Source: a virus
Length of the DNA: 24,650 nt
Virus record (IMG/VR): IMGVR_UViG_3300044955_000061
Coordinates: 1 to 24,650 of that record
Reading direction: 5' to 3' (one strand)
The notes below the pieces were generated by a model. It worked only from the letters and a program-made list of their open reading frames with translations. It did not search any database and was not told the DNA's origin. This document shows, piece by piece, positions 1 to 7,947 of the stretch. Position 1 is the stretch's first letter, and each line of letters begins with the position of its first letter. Position numbers and translations under genes: made by a program.

Positions 1-214
1 CGACCAGCGCCGATAGGTCAACCAACGGCGCGATGGCATCATACGCACGCACGCTGTCGCTGTCACGCGCATAGGCTCGGTTGGCGTTCTGCAACGCAGC
101 CAGCGTATCACCCATCTCACGCGCCAGGTACTTCAGCACCATCACATGGGCCATGCCATGAATCTTCGCGTTCTGACGTGCATCATCATCGGTGTCGTAC
201 ATAAGTCCGTCCAT
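1..214 (-). CDS. Hypothetical protein, C-terminus outside window
   Basis: The minus-strand frame opens with ATG at 214 and stays open to the window edge, giving 71 visible residues. The start is supported by a GGGAGG ribosome binding site eight bases upstream. The visible part is soluble and mostly helical by composition, with the acidic stretch DTDDDAR near the N-terminus followed by an Ala/Arg-rich region (MVLKYLAREMGDTL, ANRAYARDSDSVRAYDAI). It has no signal peptide or membrane segment. I do not recognise the family. It lies downstream of the holin-like and lipoprotein genes after a 237-base gap, so it may belong to the end of the lysis/late block or to a new transcript. The missing C-terminus prevents a better call. 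Confidence 0.65.
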   Translation of the reverse strand, partial: MDGLMYDTDDDARQNAKIHGMAHVMVLKYLAREMGDTLAALQNANRAYARDSDSVRAYDAIAPLVDLSALV

Positions 215-451
215 GTGTTCGCCCTCCCATTGCGAGAGGGTAGGTTAGCATTGAATCTCAGAGGCTGGCGCGGTAAATTCAAATCATTGCGGCGGCGCTG
301 AAAGCAGAAGCGCGGGGCGCGGAGCCAGTCTCATGCCGTTACACGAGTGCCTGTCTCGTACAGGATGACGCGGGGGTAGTGGCCCGCACCCGGCGCGCTC
401 CCTTTGAGCCGGGGTAGCTCAGAGGTCGCCGGAGTAGCGCCCGGCCCGCAA
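215..451. other. Gap without a convincing gene
   Basis: This 237-base stretch separates the lipoprotein stop (452) from the start of the next gene (214). I see no minus-strand frame with a plausible start and ribosome binding site; the longest frame crossing it has its start inside the lipoprotein gene. A 16-codon ATG frame begins at 334 but has no recognisable product. The segment 389-415 can fold into a CCCGG/CCGGG hairpin with an internal CTC/GAG stem, but no T-run follows it on either strand. The segment also holds a tRNA-like D-arm sequence, listed separately. Confidence 0.5.
408..425 (+). other. tRNA 5'-half-like sequence
   Basis: The plus strand reads GCCGGGGTAGCTCAGAGGT, which matches the acceptor strand, the TA linker and the D-arm core (AGCTCAG-GGT) of many bacterial tRNAs. 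Downstream bases allow a weak D-stem closure (GCTC with GAGT at 432-435), but no anticodon stem, T-arm (GTTCGA) or CCA end follows within about 80 bases. It is therefore not a functional tRNA. It could be a relic of a host tRNA picked up by recombination, part of an attachment site, or chance. Match seen directly; origin is inference. Confidence 0.3.
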
Positions 452-745
452 TCAACCCTCCGCAGGCTTCGCGACCGGATCGTCAATGCTGTCGCTGATG
501 ATTGCGTCCAGCACTGTGACGCCGCCCTGCGCCGCTGTTCCTGCAATTCCACCAACAGCGCCGACCTTCTCTGCCGTCTTGACGCATTTGGTCCGGTCCA
601 GTTCTTTGCACACATCGGCTGCTGCCTGTGCTCCGGCCTGGACGCCAGCCGTAGCTGCGCCAATCGCTGCGCCCGTTGCGTTGATTTGCTCGGTGGTGCA
701 CCCGGCCAGTGCCAGCGCCGTCAGCGCGATCAGAATTCGCTTCAT
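452..745 (-). CDS. Small phage lipoprotein, possible spanin/lysis accessory
   Basis: This 97-residue protein has a classical lipoprotein signal: positive start MKR, hydrophobic ILIALTALALA, then a lipobox L-A-G-C with the acylated Cys at residue 16. The mature part is Ala/Gly-rich (residues 25-45 and 63-77), contains two further cysteines in VCKELDRTKCVK, and ends acidic (ISDSIDDPVAKPAEG). It should be an outer- or inner-membrane-anchored periplasmic protein. The start overlaps the stop of the holin-like gene by ATGA, so the two are probably co-translated. Position after a holin-like gene suggests a lysis role such as an outer-membrane spanin, but the usual proline-rich spanin tract is absent. 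It could instead be an entry-exclusion lipoprotein. Lipoprotein status is firm; role is inference. Confidence 0.75.
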   Translation of the reverse strand: MKRILIALTALALAGCTTEQINATGAAIGAATAGVQAGAQAAADVCKELDRTKCVKTAEKVGAVGGIAGTAAQGGVTVLDAIISDSIDDPVAKPAEG

Positions 746-915
746 GCTTCACCTTCGATGTTGGGGATTGCGTAGACCAGAACCGCCGTAATCAGCGTGG
801 ACACCGACTGGATGACCTCTGGGGTTGCGGCTTCCGCCAGCGGTGGGATTGCGGGGGCGAACAGTGTCACCAGCCCGCCGAGCACCGCCACGATGGCCTT
901 GTTGTACTTCTGCAT
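742..915 (-). CDS. Small holin-like membrane protein
   Basis: A 57-residue protein is encoded from ATG at 915, preceded by a strong AGGAGG ribosome binding site that overlaps the stop codon of the tail fibre gene. Two hydrophobic segments are visible: residues 7-25 (AIVAVLGGLVTLFAPAIPP) and 36-50 (VIQSVSTLITAVLVY), joined by a short acidic/Ala turn (LAEAATPE). A basic N-terminus (MQKYNK) and acidic tail (NIEGEA) frame them. Size, two-helix plan and position between the tail fibre and a lipoprotein fit a class II-type holin, which would form lesions in the inner membrane at lysis. No endolysin is visible next to it. A non-holin small membrane protein is the alternative. Confidence 0.7.
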   Translation of the reverse strand: MQKYNKAIVAVLGGLVTLFAPAIPPLAEAATPEVIQSVSTLITAVLVYAIPNIEGEA

Positions 916-924
916 TGCTGCCTC

Positions 925-3363
925 CTATCCGCCGTTCTTGGCGGTGATGAATGCTTCGATTGACGCGATTTCGTCTGCCGTGGGTAGGTCTTCCATCACG
1001 ATCATCTGCGTCACGTCTGCGAGAATGTTATTAGCGCCGCCCGTGCCACCAGACCCGCCGAGGATTGGTGTGTAAGTCGCACCCGTTTCGGTGTGGCCGA
1101 GGCTGTCAATCTCCACACCATCAACCCGCAGAGTGGCTTCGTTGCCCACACTATCGCGCGTCCAGCCGAGAACGTGCCAGTCCGTATCCCCGGCCAGTGG
1201 TTCTGTGATTCGCTGGCCGCCCCCGAACCCGCCCAAAAACGCGTCCAGATTGGTTGTCCAAGCCATGCCGAAAGTACCCGGCCCGTTGTCCCCCATCATC
1301 CGCACGAGGTTCGTACCGGCTGCTTGCCGCCGGATTCCCAGAAACACCGCCGACGCAGTTCCGAACGCAACCGAGTTGCTGAAAATGTAGCTGCAACTGT
1401 TCGCGCTATCGAAGTCGAGATACGTGACGCCCCCAGAGACCGTCAGAGTGGCCCGCTGGCCGTCCGTCGCCGGAACGCCGTGGTTTGTGCCGTTTTTGTC
1501 TTGGATGGTGCCTACAAGGTCGCCGTTGCCAGCCGTCGTGCTTGGGCTTGAACGTTCCTGGAATACTGTTGCCGCGTCGCTTGGGTCGTACCAGACGCCG
1601 CCCGTTCGGGCCATTGCAGCGGCAACGTTGCTTTCGAGGCTTGATCCGCTCGGACTGTTGCCCACGCCCATTCCCAGACCCATTTGCATTTCAATCTCCT
1701 CGATCCATACGAACAGGGGTAATTCACCGGACACACCCACAGGTGCTTCCAGTTCAATCGTGCTGTCGTGAATTTCCTTGATGCGTGGGTCATCCCCAAA
1801 GTCGCCGCGCCCGTACTGGTGCACGGAAAGCAGATCGCCCACCTTCAGGCCTTCGGTACTGCCCTCGACCGATATCGTCGCGCTGCCAGACGTGAACTTG
1901 CCCCATAGCGGGGCTTTGGGCGTCTTGTAGCCGCCCGCAATGAACTGCCACGATCCAGCGTCCGATACTGTCGCCGTGGTAAAGTCATGGCCTGACATTG
2001 CCTCGGCATAGACCTTCCGCCCGATCACGCCCTTGATCCAGAGTATCTGGCCGGTCACATCGCAGCGAGCCGCGCCGCCCTGGTAGAATCCCACGGCGCG
2101 CGGTGTTGGAATGTCGATCCCAGCGTCAAGTTCCAGCGTGACGTCCAGCCCATCTACCGTGGTCGTGAAGTCGGCCTTGGGTCGCGCAAACACCGGGCGG
2201 CTGTGATTGATTTCAATGCCGGTGCCGGAGAAGTGTGCGCGCTCGACCCAGTAGGGTAGGGCAATATGCCCGTGCCGGTATTCGCCGGTCGAGACGTTGT
2301 GAACGTCAGGGTTGCCATAGAGCGTTGCTTTGACGTCGTGTTGTGTCGATCCTGCGTAAATGCCCAAGCTGGCATTCCATGCCGCCTTCTGCCAGGGGGC
2401 AGATATACCCAAGATGCTTGTGAACCTGCTCCCATCCCGTATGCGCACGTCAGCGGGCATCATGCTTAGGACTTCCGACCCTGCAAAGTCCGTGCTGTTG
2501 AATATGACAGCCGACTGGTTGTTGCCGCCCATGACGTTTGCTGGCACGTCATACTCAAGCGTCTTGATCGGTAGAAACAGAAGATTTGCAGTCTGAAATA
2601 CCAGCGAACCTTCAGACGATCCGTTGCCTGTCCAGTCGCCAATTCGGTAAAGCGACTCAGCCTTGGTGCAGTCGAACTGCATAGGGCCAAGCAATGGCGT
2701 ACCGCCGAACTCGAAGATACGCCCGATAAATCCGCCAAGCGATAGCGTCTCGACCTTCCCGCCGAACTGCCCTTGCTGCCCGGTTGTCGTGTCGATGTTG
2801 GAAAAGCACGTCCACACATCAGCAGCAATCCAGCGCTCGAACAGCATGGACCGCGCCTGATGCCCGAGCGAGCGAGCGAGATACTTTACATTCTCGCAGT
2901 TTACATCGCGCCCGAACGTAAAGTCGCCGTTGTGGATGATGTCAGCGCCATTCAGCAAGACTTGGCAGAATCCACCGGCCCAGACGTCATAGAACCCATT
3001 GTCGCTCGAAGGGTCTTCTGTGCCGACCGTCTTGTCGTTTACCTCTGCGAACGAATGCTGATTGTCGTTTCCCCAGTACCGCTCATCCGTCTTTGGATAG
3101 GCAGTATCTCGCACCGCGTAACCGAGGACAGACAGCTTCCCAATACGGCCATAACGAGTCCCGCGAAACGCAAACGCAGGCCGATCCGGCACGCGACCCT
3201 CACGAAAGGAGAACCCGCTCAGTCCTCGGTTTTCATATCCCAGACGCCTGCTAGGACCATTCCGCTCAATTGCCGGAACACTACCGAACCCATCGACCGG
3301 CCCAATGAATACAGTGTTGTCAAACTTGTTGCCGTCGTAGACCTCAAGATCTAGCGCATCCAT
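925..3363 (-). CDS. Tail fibre/tailspike with C-terminal lectin-like domain
   Basis: This 812-residue protein is the largest in the window and most likely the receptor-binding tail protein. Residues 1 to about 520 are rich in Gly, Asn, Asp and aromatic residues in short strand-like repeats, typical of a beta-helical or beta-prism spike. A short Gly/Met stretch (QMGLGMGVGNSPSGS) near residues 560-575 looks like a hinge seen in tail fibres. The last ~190 residues resemble a concanavalin A/LamG jelly-roll: WYDPSDAATVFQE at its start, VTYLDFDS, WHVLGWTRD, ATLRVDGVEID, and the closing helix PTADEIASIEAFITAKNG. Such domains bind sugars. The start overlaps the preceding gene by ATGA. I see no obvious depolymerase active site, so enzymatic activity is left open. 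Confidence 0.8.
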   Translation of the reverse strand: MDALDLEVYDGNKFDNTVFIGPVDGFGSVPAIERNGPSRRLGYENRGLSGFSFREGRVPDRPAFAFRGTRYGRIGKLSVLGYAVRDTAYPKTDERYWGNDNQHSFAEVNDKTVGTEDPSSDNGFYDVWAGGFCQVLLNGADIIHNGDFTFGRDVNCENVKYLARSLGHQARSMLFERWIAADVWTCFSNIDTTTGQQGQFGGKVETLSLGGFIGRIFEFGGTPLLGPMQFDCTKAESLYRIGDWTGNGSSEGSLVFQTANLLFLPIKTLEYDVPANVMGGNNQSAVIFNSTDFAGSEVLSMMPADVRIRDGSRFTSILGISAPWQKAAWNASLGIYAGSTQHDVKATLYGNPDVHNVSTGEYRHGHIALPYWVERAHFSGTGIEINHSRPVFARPKADFTTTVDGLDVTLELDAGIDIPTPRAVGFYQGGAARCDVTGQILWIKGVIGRKVYAEAMSGHDFTTATVSDAGSWQFIAGGYKTPKAPLWGKFTSGSATISVEGSTEGLKVGDLLSVHQYGRGDFGDDPRIKEIHDSTIELEAPVGVSGELPLFVWIEEIEMQMGLGMGVGNSPSGSSLESNVAAAMARTGGVWYDPSDAATVFQERSSPSTTAGNGDLVGTIQDKNGTNHGVPATDGQRATLTVSGGVTYLDFDSANSCSYIFSNSVAFGTASAVFLGIRRQAAGTNLVRMMGDNGPGTFGMAWTTNLDAFLGGFGGGQRITEPLAGDTDWHVLGWTRDSVGNEATLRVDGVEIDSLGHTETGATYTPILGGSGGTGGANNILADVTQMIVMEDLPTADEIASIEAFITAKNGG

Positions 3364-4253
3364 CAGGCAGCACCGATTTCTTCGGCGATGGCGGTAGAAG
3401 TGGCACGCTCATGGATGCTTGTGTCTGTGTCGTTCAGCGTTCGGTTGAGCGTAACTACCGCAGAAGCGCTCATGCGAACGTGGAAGGAATAGGTTACAGC
3501 GGAATCTGTCGCAGGCGCATCAATGTAATTGACAGAAACTTGCGCCATACTCGACGCGTTGTCGCCGTCAAACGGGATTGGACACAAACCATGAATCCGG
3601 TTTCCTGCGGCGGCAGCCGAGCCGATCTCGACACCGTCTCGCTTCACGTAAATCATTGACCCAGGCGCGCCAATGTTTACCTCAAGTGAAAGATTGGCAC
3701 TTAGTCCCACCCTCGATGTCGAGGAAGACGGGGTAATCGTCACATCCATATGGCTTAGATGCGTATCAGCCGACGCTGTGTAAGACTCAGGGTCAACGTG
3801 GTGTGTCTGCACCTTGTTCTGAGCAGCAAGGATTGCTTCCAGCAGATTGGCCGCGTCGATCAACGCGCCAGACGTTTTCGCAGTGATATCCGCCGTTTCG
3901 GCCAAGCCGGTGATAACGTCGCTGTTCACTGTGATGTCTTTAACGGACAAGTCAAAAAGCGCGCCATCGACCGTAAGGAAAGGGATATCGTTCGTGCCGT
4001 CATAGAACGTCAGAACCTTACCGGATGACGTGTTGAGCCAAAACGAGTTGTCTCGAACAGCCGCAGGTCTGGACGTTCCAGAATACATGCCACCCCACCC
4101 CGCAGCGATGGCCGCTGCAAGGGACCGGATTGCGTTGTTGATTCCGCCGGGCGGGCAGTTTTCAGCGACGTTCACAGTACCGCTAGAACCGTCTGGTACG
4201 GTCGTGTTGTCGCCAGCGACAATGTTCAGTTCGCTCGGAAGGATGTCAACCAT
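3363..4253 (-). CDS. Tail fibre / tail appendage protein
   Basis: A 296-residue protein starts at 4253 behind an AAGAGG ribosome binding site. The N-terminal region carries a pattern common in phage fibre proteins, ENCPPGGINNAIRSLAAA (residues about 31-48), followed by a compact domain with WLNTSSGKVLTFYDGTND, a short fibre repeat type that reports what the virion displays. Residues 130-150 (SGALIDAANLLEAILAAQNK) could form a trimerising helix. The C-terminal half is beta-rich with repeated Ser/Ala/Val strands. It probably links the spike to the tail or forms a second, shorter fibre. The stop overlaps the start of the large fibre gene. By eye, base composition here and in the next upstream gene is more AT-rich than in the head genes, which may reflect exchange. 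Confidence 0.7.
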   Translation of the reverse strand: MVDILPSELNIVAGDNTTVPDGSSGTVNVAENCPPGGINNAIRSLAAAIAAGWGGMYSGTSRPAAVRDNSFWLNTSSGKVLTFYDGTNDIPFLTVDGALFDLSVKDITVNSDVITGLAETADITAKTSGALIDAANLLEAILAAQNKVQTHHVDPESYTASADTHLSHMDVTITPSSSTSRVGLSANLSLEVNIGAPGSMIYVKRDGVEIGSAAAAGNRIHGLCPIPFDGDNASSMAQVSVNYIDAPATDSAVTYSFHVRMSASAVVTLNRTLNDTDTSIHERATSTAIAEEIGAA

Positions 4254-4300
4254 ACCGCTTGCCTCTTGATTTTTGGGATTACCCGCGCCATGTGCGTAGG

Positions 4301-4495
4301 ATGCTAGTCACCGAAATGACCGTTTTTCAGCTTTATGGGCTGATCATGTTGGCGTTTGTAATTGTCATGCTTGCGGGCCAGCTTTTGAAGCTAGTCCCGA
4401 CACTGACAGGCAAACAAAAGTTCGTTGCTTACTCTGGCCTGACCGTAATGGTTATTGGACCGGCGTTTTTTGGGGCTTGGGTCCTTCAGATGTAA
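4301..4495 (+). CDS. Reverse-strand two-helix membrane protein (candidate moron)
   Basis: This is the only credible plus-strand gene. From ATG 4301 it encodes 64 residues (59 if ATG 4316 is used; a TTG at 4259 would give 78). Two hydrophobic segments are clear, about residues 11-31 (LYGLIMLAFVIVMLAGQLLKL) split from VAYSGLTVMVIGPAFFGAWVL by a basic loop TLTGKQKF. It fills the 198-base space between two minus-strand genes and overlaps the 3' end of the ejection gene tail-to-tail by 44 bases. I found no good ribosome binding site for any start and only a poor promoter (TTGATT at 4266 without a matching -10). An inserted, separately expressed phage gene is one reading; fortuitous open frame is the other. 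Confidence 0.5.
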   Translation: MLVTEMTVFQLYGLIMLAFVIVMLAGQLLKLVPTLTGKQKFVAYSGLTVMVIGPAFFGAWVLQM

Positions 4496-6524
4496 GATCA
4501 ATCCCGAATTCAGCAGCAAGTGTCCTAAATAGCGCTCTTTTCTGCGCCGTAATCTCAACGGCATCACGGGAAACATCGCGCCCTGTCTGAACGGTAGCCC
4601 GCAGCCCATCAACAGCTTTCATTGTGCCTTTGTCGGCAATTGCCTTGGCGGCGCTCGCCCCCGCAGACACTGTCAGCGCCGCTGGGTTAACCGCAACAGC
4701 GCCCAAGTTCAAAGCTGTCATCAATCCATTTCCACCGGGCGACAACTTCCCCACCAAGCGCAAGGTGTTGTCCTTGGCACTTCCACGAACGATCCGGCGC
4801 ATCGCCCCGATTTCGTCAGACGAAAAGAACTTTATCTGCTTCTTGTTCTTCAGCAGGCTTTTGAAGCGTTGCCGAATGACGTTGTTCACATTTCCGCCGC
4901 TTCCGGTGCTTGCCGCCTGATCGGCTGCTTCAAGCAAAATGCTATCAATCAATTCGGCTTTTCGGAACTGAGTGTGCGCCTTGCGCGCTTCTCTGATCGC
5001 ACCTGACACAGCTCGTACATTCACCTTCTGACCATTCGCGCCACTTGTTGGCACTGTCCGCTCAATAAAGCTGTCTATTTGGTCAACCATAGACGCGCCA
5101 AACGACTTGTCGGCGGGCAGCATAGACCCTCCCGCATCTCGCGAAACTACTTGGCGCAGTTGGTCCAACTCAGTCAGAGAAAGAGCTTTCCCACGAAGCG
5201 ATTGCGCGTATTGGAGCGCGGCAGATGCCCCTTTGTGTAGTTCTGAATTGAAGGCGCGTGACTGGAGTTGCTTTTCCATACGGGCGACCAAATCATCAAC
5301 AGCCTGTGATCGATATGACGCCCCCAAATTAGAGACCGCCTGATACGCGTCATCGCGCGCCGCCTTAAGGTCCGCTGTTGGCTTAAGGGCCTTCATTGCA
5401 GCGCCCCGAACCCTGCCGTTTGCAATGCGCTGCAAACCGCCTGTAATTACGCCGCCGAGAAGAGCCCCAGCAGCCCCGGACTCAAGCGCCTCAGTCGCTA
5501 TATTCTCTAAATCGCCCTCGGCTGCGCCTGCGCCCCAAATAGTCCCGTAGATTGCGCCTTCACCAGCGCCAGCCGCTGCCGCCCCAGGAACAGTCTTTGT
5601 CGCGCCGACCAATGACAGCCCGTTCTTAGCCGCGCCAACACCTGTAGCAACAGCGCCCGCGATGTTTGATCCTGTCGCCAGCACAGGGTTTTTCTCAGAG
5701 AATTTTGCAGATCTTTCGCGCTCTTCAGACAAAGCAATCTGATACTGTTCGAGGAAATTATCATCGTTAAACAACGCAGGGATAGCGCGCTCGATTGCCT
5801 CAAGATTGTCCCCAAAATTCCCGGCTACACCGCTGGTGAACTCATCAAATGCGCCTTCAATCAATCCCTTCTCAGGAAGTCCAGACTGGTCAACCGCCAT
5901 CTGCCCCAGCGCCGCCTCAACGTCCGCCCGGTCTCGCGGGTCAGGGCCTTCAGCGGCAACGCGCTCTTGCTGCGTGGGACCAAGCAGGCCACGACGCTCC
6001 GCTTCTGCCTGCAACTCGCTCTGGTCGATCAGTCCGCGACGGACGGCTTCCTGAAACAGCATATCCTGCGACGCACCGCCAATCAGTGTATCTGTTCCGG
6101 CACCGCCGCTTATACCGTCGCTGAACATCTGGCGATATCGCGCCTCCCGCTTGGGGCGGTGCGATTTGTGCGGGCGCAAAAAATCATTCATGATCGAGAC
6201 CGCTGCATCAGCCGGGTTGTCCGTCGCGAATATTCGCTTGGCCGCGCGCTTCTCGGTCCCTGACAATTCGTGCATCAGGAAGTCAGCCTGCACATTCATA
6301 TCAGAGACCGGAAGCCCCCGTTCCTGAGCGAATGCTTCAAGCTGGCGGCGGCGCGGGCCAGTCCATTGCAACAACCCATAGCCACCACGAGATCCCGGCA
6401 CGATTGGCTTGATCTCGTTGATATCCGTCCGCATGCCACTTTCGTCTTGAGCATTGGCCGCGAAGGCCTGCGCTACATGCTTGGGAAGGCCGCGTTGCAG
6501 CAGCGCCGCCGTTAGATCGGTCAT
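4452..6524 (-). CDS. Ejected virion protein with phage tail lysozyme domain
   Basis: The 690-residue product begins with a domain of the phage tail lysozyme type (Phage_lysozyme2 family): residues 19-29 QAFAANAQDES, where Glu28 is the likely catalytic acid, then GGYGLLQWTG (47-56) and RRRQLEAFA. This domain would cut peptidoglycan locally as DNA enters. Residues about 265-360 are Gly/Ala-rich with zipper-like spacing (TGSNIAGAVATGVGAAK, AGALLGGVITGG), consistent with membrane insertion. The remainder is long, helical and charged, with a second Gly/Ala hydrophobic patch near residues 600-640. The plan resembles internal proteins of podoviruses that form an entry channel (T7 gp16, P22 gp16/gp20 in role, not in sequence). 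Start overlaps the upstream gene by ATGA. Confidence 0.75.
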   Translation of the reverse strand: MTDLTAALLQRGLPKHVAQAFAANAQDESGMRTDINEIKPIVPGSRGGYGLLQWTGPRRRQLEAFAQERGLPVSDMNVQADFLMHELSGTEKRAAKRIFATDNPADAAVSIMNDFLRPHKSHRPKREARYRQMFSDGISGGAGTDTLIGGASQDMLFQEAVRRGLIDQSELQAEAERRGLLGPTQQERVAAEGPDPRDRADVEAALGQMAVDQSGLPEKGLIEGAFDEFTSGVAGNFGDNLEAIERAIPALFNDDNFLEQYQIALSEERERSAKFSEKNPVLATGSNIAGAVATGVGAAKNGLSLVGATKTVPGAAAAGAGEGAIYGTIWGAGAAEGDLENIATEALESGAAGALLGGVITGGLQRIANGRVRGAAMKALKPTADLKAARDDAYQAVSNLGASYRSQAVDDLVARMEKQLQSRAFNSELHKGASAALQYAQSLRGKALSLTELDQLRQVVSRDAGGSMLPADKSFGASMVDQIDSFIERTVPTSGANGQKVNVRAVSGAIREARKAHTQFRKAELIDSILLEAADQAASTGSGGNVNNVIRQRFKSLLKNKKQIKFFSSDEIGAMRRIVRGSAKDNTLRLVGKLSPGGNGLMTALNLGAVAVNPAALTVSAGASAAKAIADKGTMKAVDGLRATVQTGRDVSRDAVEITAQKRALFRTLAAEFGIDLTSEGPKPQKTPVQ

Positions 6525-7522
6525 CGGCCCAGAGCCTTCAGCAATGCCTCATCTGATATGGACTTTACGTCGAATTTCTTAGACTGCCCCGGCGTGGCAG
6601 CACCTGCGCTCTGCAGTTTCGGCGCGATAAGTTCAGTCATCATCTGTCGAAGTTGCGCGATATTGGCAGCCCCACGCTCTTTCATGCTAGCATATCCTGT
6701 CGCGTCCATTGCAGCGCCTGACAGTGACGTTGGGTCAATAAGCAATTGATCCATCAGTGTAAGGTCAGGCCCGTTCAGAACGCCAAGATTGAAAAGTTCT
6801 TTCATCTGCAACTGAAGGCTGCGGCGCGCCACGTCGTAGGCATCCTTAGCCTCTCCCGGAAGCACCGTGCTGCCGTGCTCATTCAGAAGGCCCTCAAATG
6901 TATCGAGACCCTTCATAATTGAGTCGTAGGCGTTCCGCCCCTTGATCGCCTCAGTCTTGATTGCTGTTGGTGCGTTAGCACCGCCAATTTGGACAGTGCC
7001 ATCTGGACCAATTGTAATCCCGCTGTCCGCAGCCAGAATCTTTTCACGCGCTGCTTTGTAGTCTTCGTCGCCAATCAAGCCAGAACGATAGTCAGCAGTG
7101 AGTTTAGCGATAGCAGATTGCGCAGTTCGCGGTTTCTCCGGCGCTGCAATCGAGACCTCCGGCCCATCCGCCCCGCCAAGGTCAACAAGCTGATTGCCGA
7201 CGACCTTGTACCGCGCATACGGGTTGCTAGGAGACGGAAACGCCTGTTGCGCCATGATCCCCATCGCAGCGCGCGGGTCCGCATCATACATCGCGCCCAG
7301 GATGCCCTGCTGTTGCGGGTTCATGCCCTGCATGTGGCCCATGATGCCCGGCTTCAGCCCCTGCATCCGCTGGCGTTCCATGATCTGCGCCGTCCGCTGC
7401 TGATAGGGTGCCATGTTCGGCGCGCGGCCCTGCGACAACGCCATAAGCGTCTCACCAGCGCCGCCGATGCCATTCGCCAACGTGTCAGCGTTGCGGCTCA
7501 GATAATCGAGAATTCCAGCCAT
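6521..7522 (-). CDS. Putative ejected/internal virion protein
   Basis: A 333-residue protein with a Met/Gln/Gly-rich N-terminal third (residues 25-90, with QRTAQIMERQRMQG and MQGMNPQQQG) and a helical C-terminal two thirds. It has no signal peptide or clear membrane segment. Residues 136-168 (SAIAKLTADYRSGLIGDEDYKAAREK) look like the short helical repeats found in phage DNA-transfer proteins. It starts with TAATG, sharing two bases with the stop of the Gly/Ala-rich gene upstream, and ends in an ATGA overlap with the lysozyme-bearing gene. This tight linkage places it in the ejection set. I cannot assign it to a named family, and a tail scaffold or chaperone role is possible. Confidence 0.6.
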   Translation of the reverse strand: MAGILDYLSRNADTLANGIGGAGETLMALSQGRAPNMAPYQQRTAQIMERQRMQGLKPGIMGHMQGMNPQQQGILGAMYDADPRAAMGIMAQQAFPSPSNPYARYKVVGNQLVDLGGADGPEVSIAAPEKPRTAQSAIAKLTADYRSGLIGDEDYKAAREKILAADSGITIGPDGTVQIGGANAPTAIKTEAIKGRNAYDSIMKGLDTFEGLLNEHGSTVLPGEAKDAYDVARRSLQLQMKELFNLGVLNGPDLTLMDQLLIDPTSLSGAAMDATGYASMKERGAANIAQLRQMMTELIAPKLQSAGAATPGQSKKFDVKSISDEALLKALGR

Positions 7523-7944
7523 TAGTAACGCGCTCCATACGGATAAGCCCCGCCCATCTGCATAGGCTGCATCATGCCGCCGCCCTGCCGCATCGGGTAC
7601 TGGATTTGGGGTGGCGGTGCGATCTGGGGCTGTCCGCCGCCTCCCCCGCCTTGCATCATTCCGCCCATCTTTTCGATCATCGGCCCATACTTATCGAGGA
7701 ATCCCATGATGCCAGTCTGTCCTTTGAGGGCTGTGCCACCGATTTTTCCCGCCGCGCCTGCAGTATTTGCACCCATAATCCCCGCTGGAGCAGTACTTGC
7801 ACTGCCGATGGCCCCGGCACCTGCGCCGAGTGCGCCAGCACCTGCTGCCGCCATGCCAGCGAGCGTGCCAGCCGAAATGCCCGCCGATGCAGTGCCTGCC
7901 GCTGCCGCTGCGGCAGCAGGAATTGCTACCAAAGGAAGAACCAT
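7522..7944 (-). CDS. Gly/Ala-rich small virion protein, likely membrane-inserting
   Basis: This 140-residue protein is dominated by Ala and Gly over residues 1-70 (PLVAIPAAAAAAAGTASAG, then GALGAGAGAIG), which can form tightly packed membrane helices. Residues 85-100 (YGPMIEKMGGMMQGG) and the Met/Gln/Pro-rich tail (PPPQIQYPMRQGG) are flexible. Ribosome binding site AAGGGG sits seven to eight bases upstream and overlaps the stop of the preceding gene. Low-complexity Gly/Ala proteins of this size commonly sit among the ejection proteins of podoviruses, where they may coat the DNA channel or insert in the host membrane. Function is inferred from composition and context only. Confidence 0.6.
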   Translation of the reverse strand: MVLPLVAIPAAAAAAAGTASAGISAGTLAGMAAAGAGALGAGAGAIGSASTAPAGIMGANTAGAAGKIGGTALKGQTGIMGFLDKYGPMIEKMGGMMQGGGGGGQPQIAPPPQIQYPMRQGGGMMQPMQMGGAYPYGARY

Positions 7945-7947
7945 AAC

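Noticed and set aside
331-663. 110-codon minus-strand frame overlapping the lipoprotein
   Set aside because: Its start lies inside the lipoprotein gene out of frame and its product is Arg/Ser/Gln-rich without a domain; the lipoprotein signal in the other frame is unmistakable.
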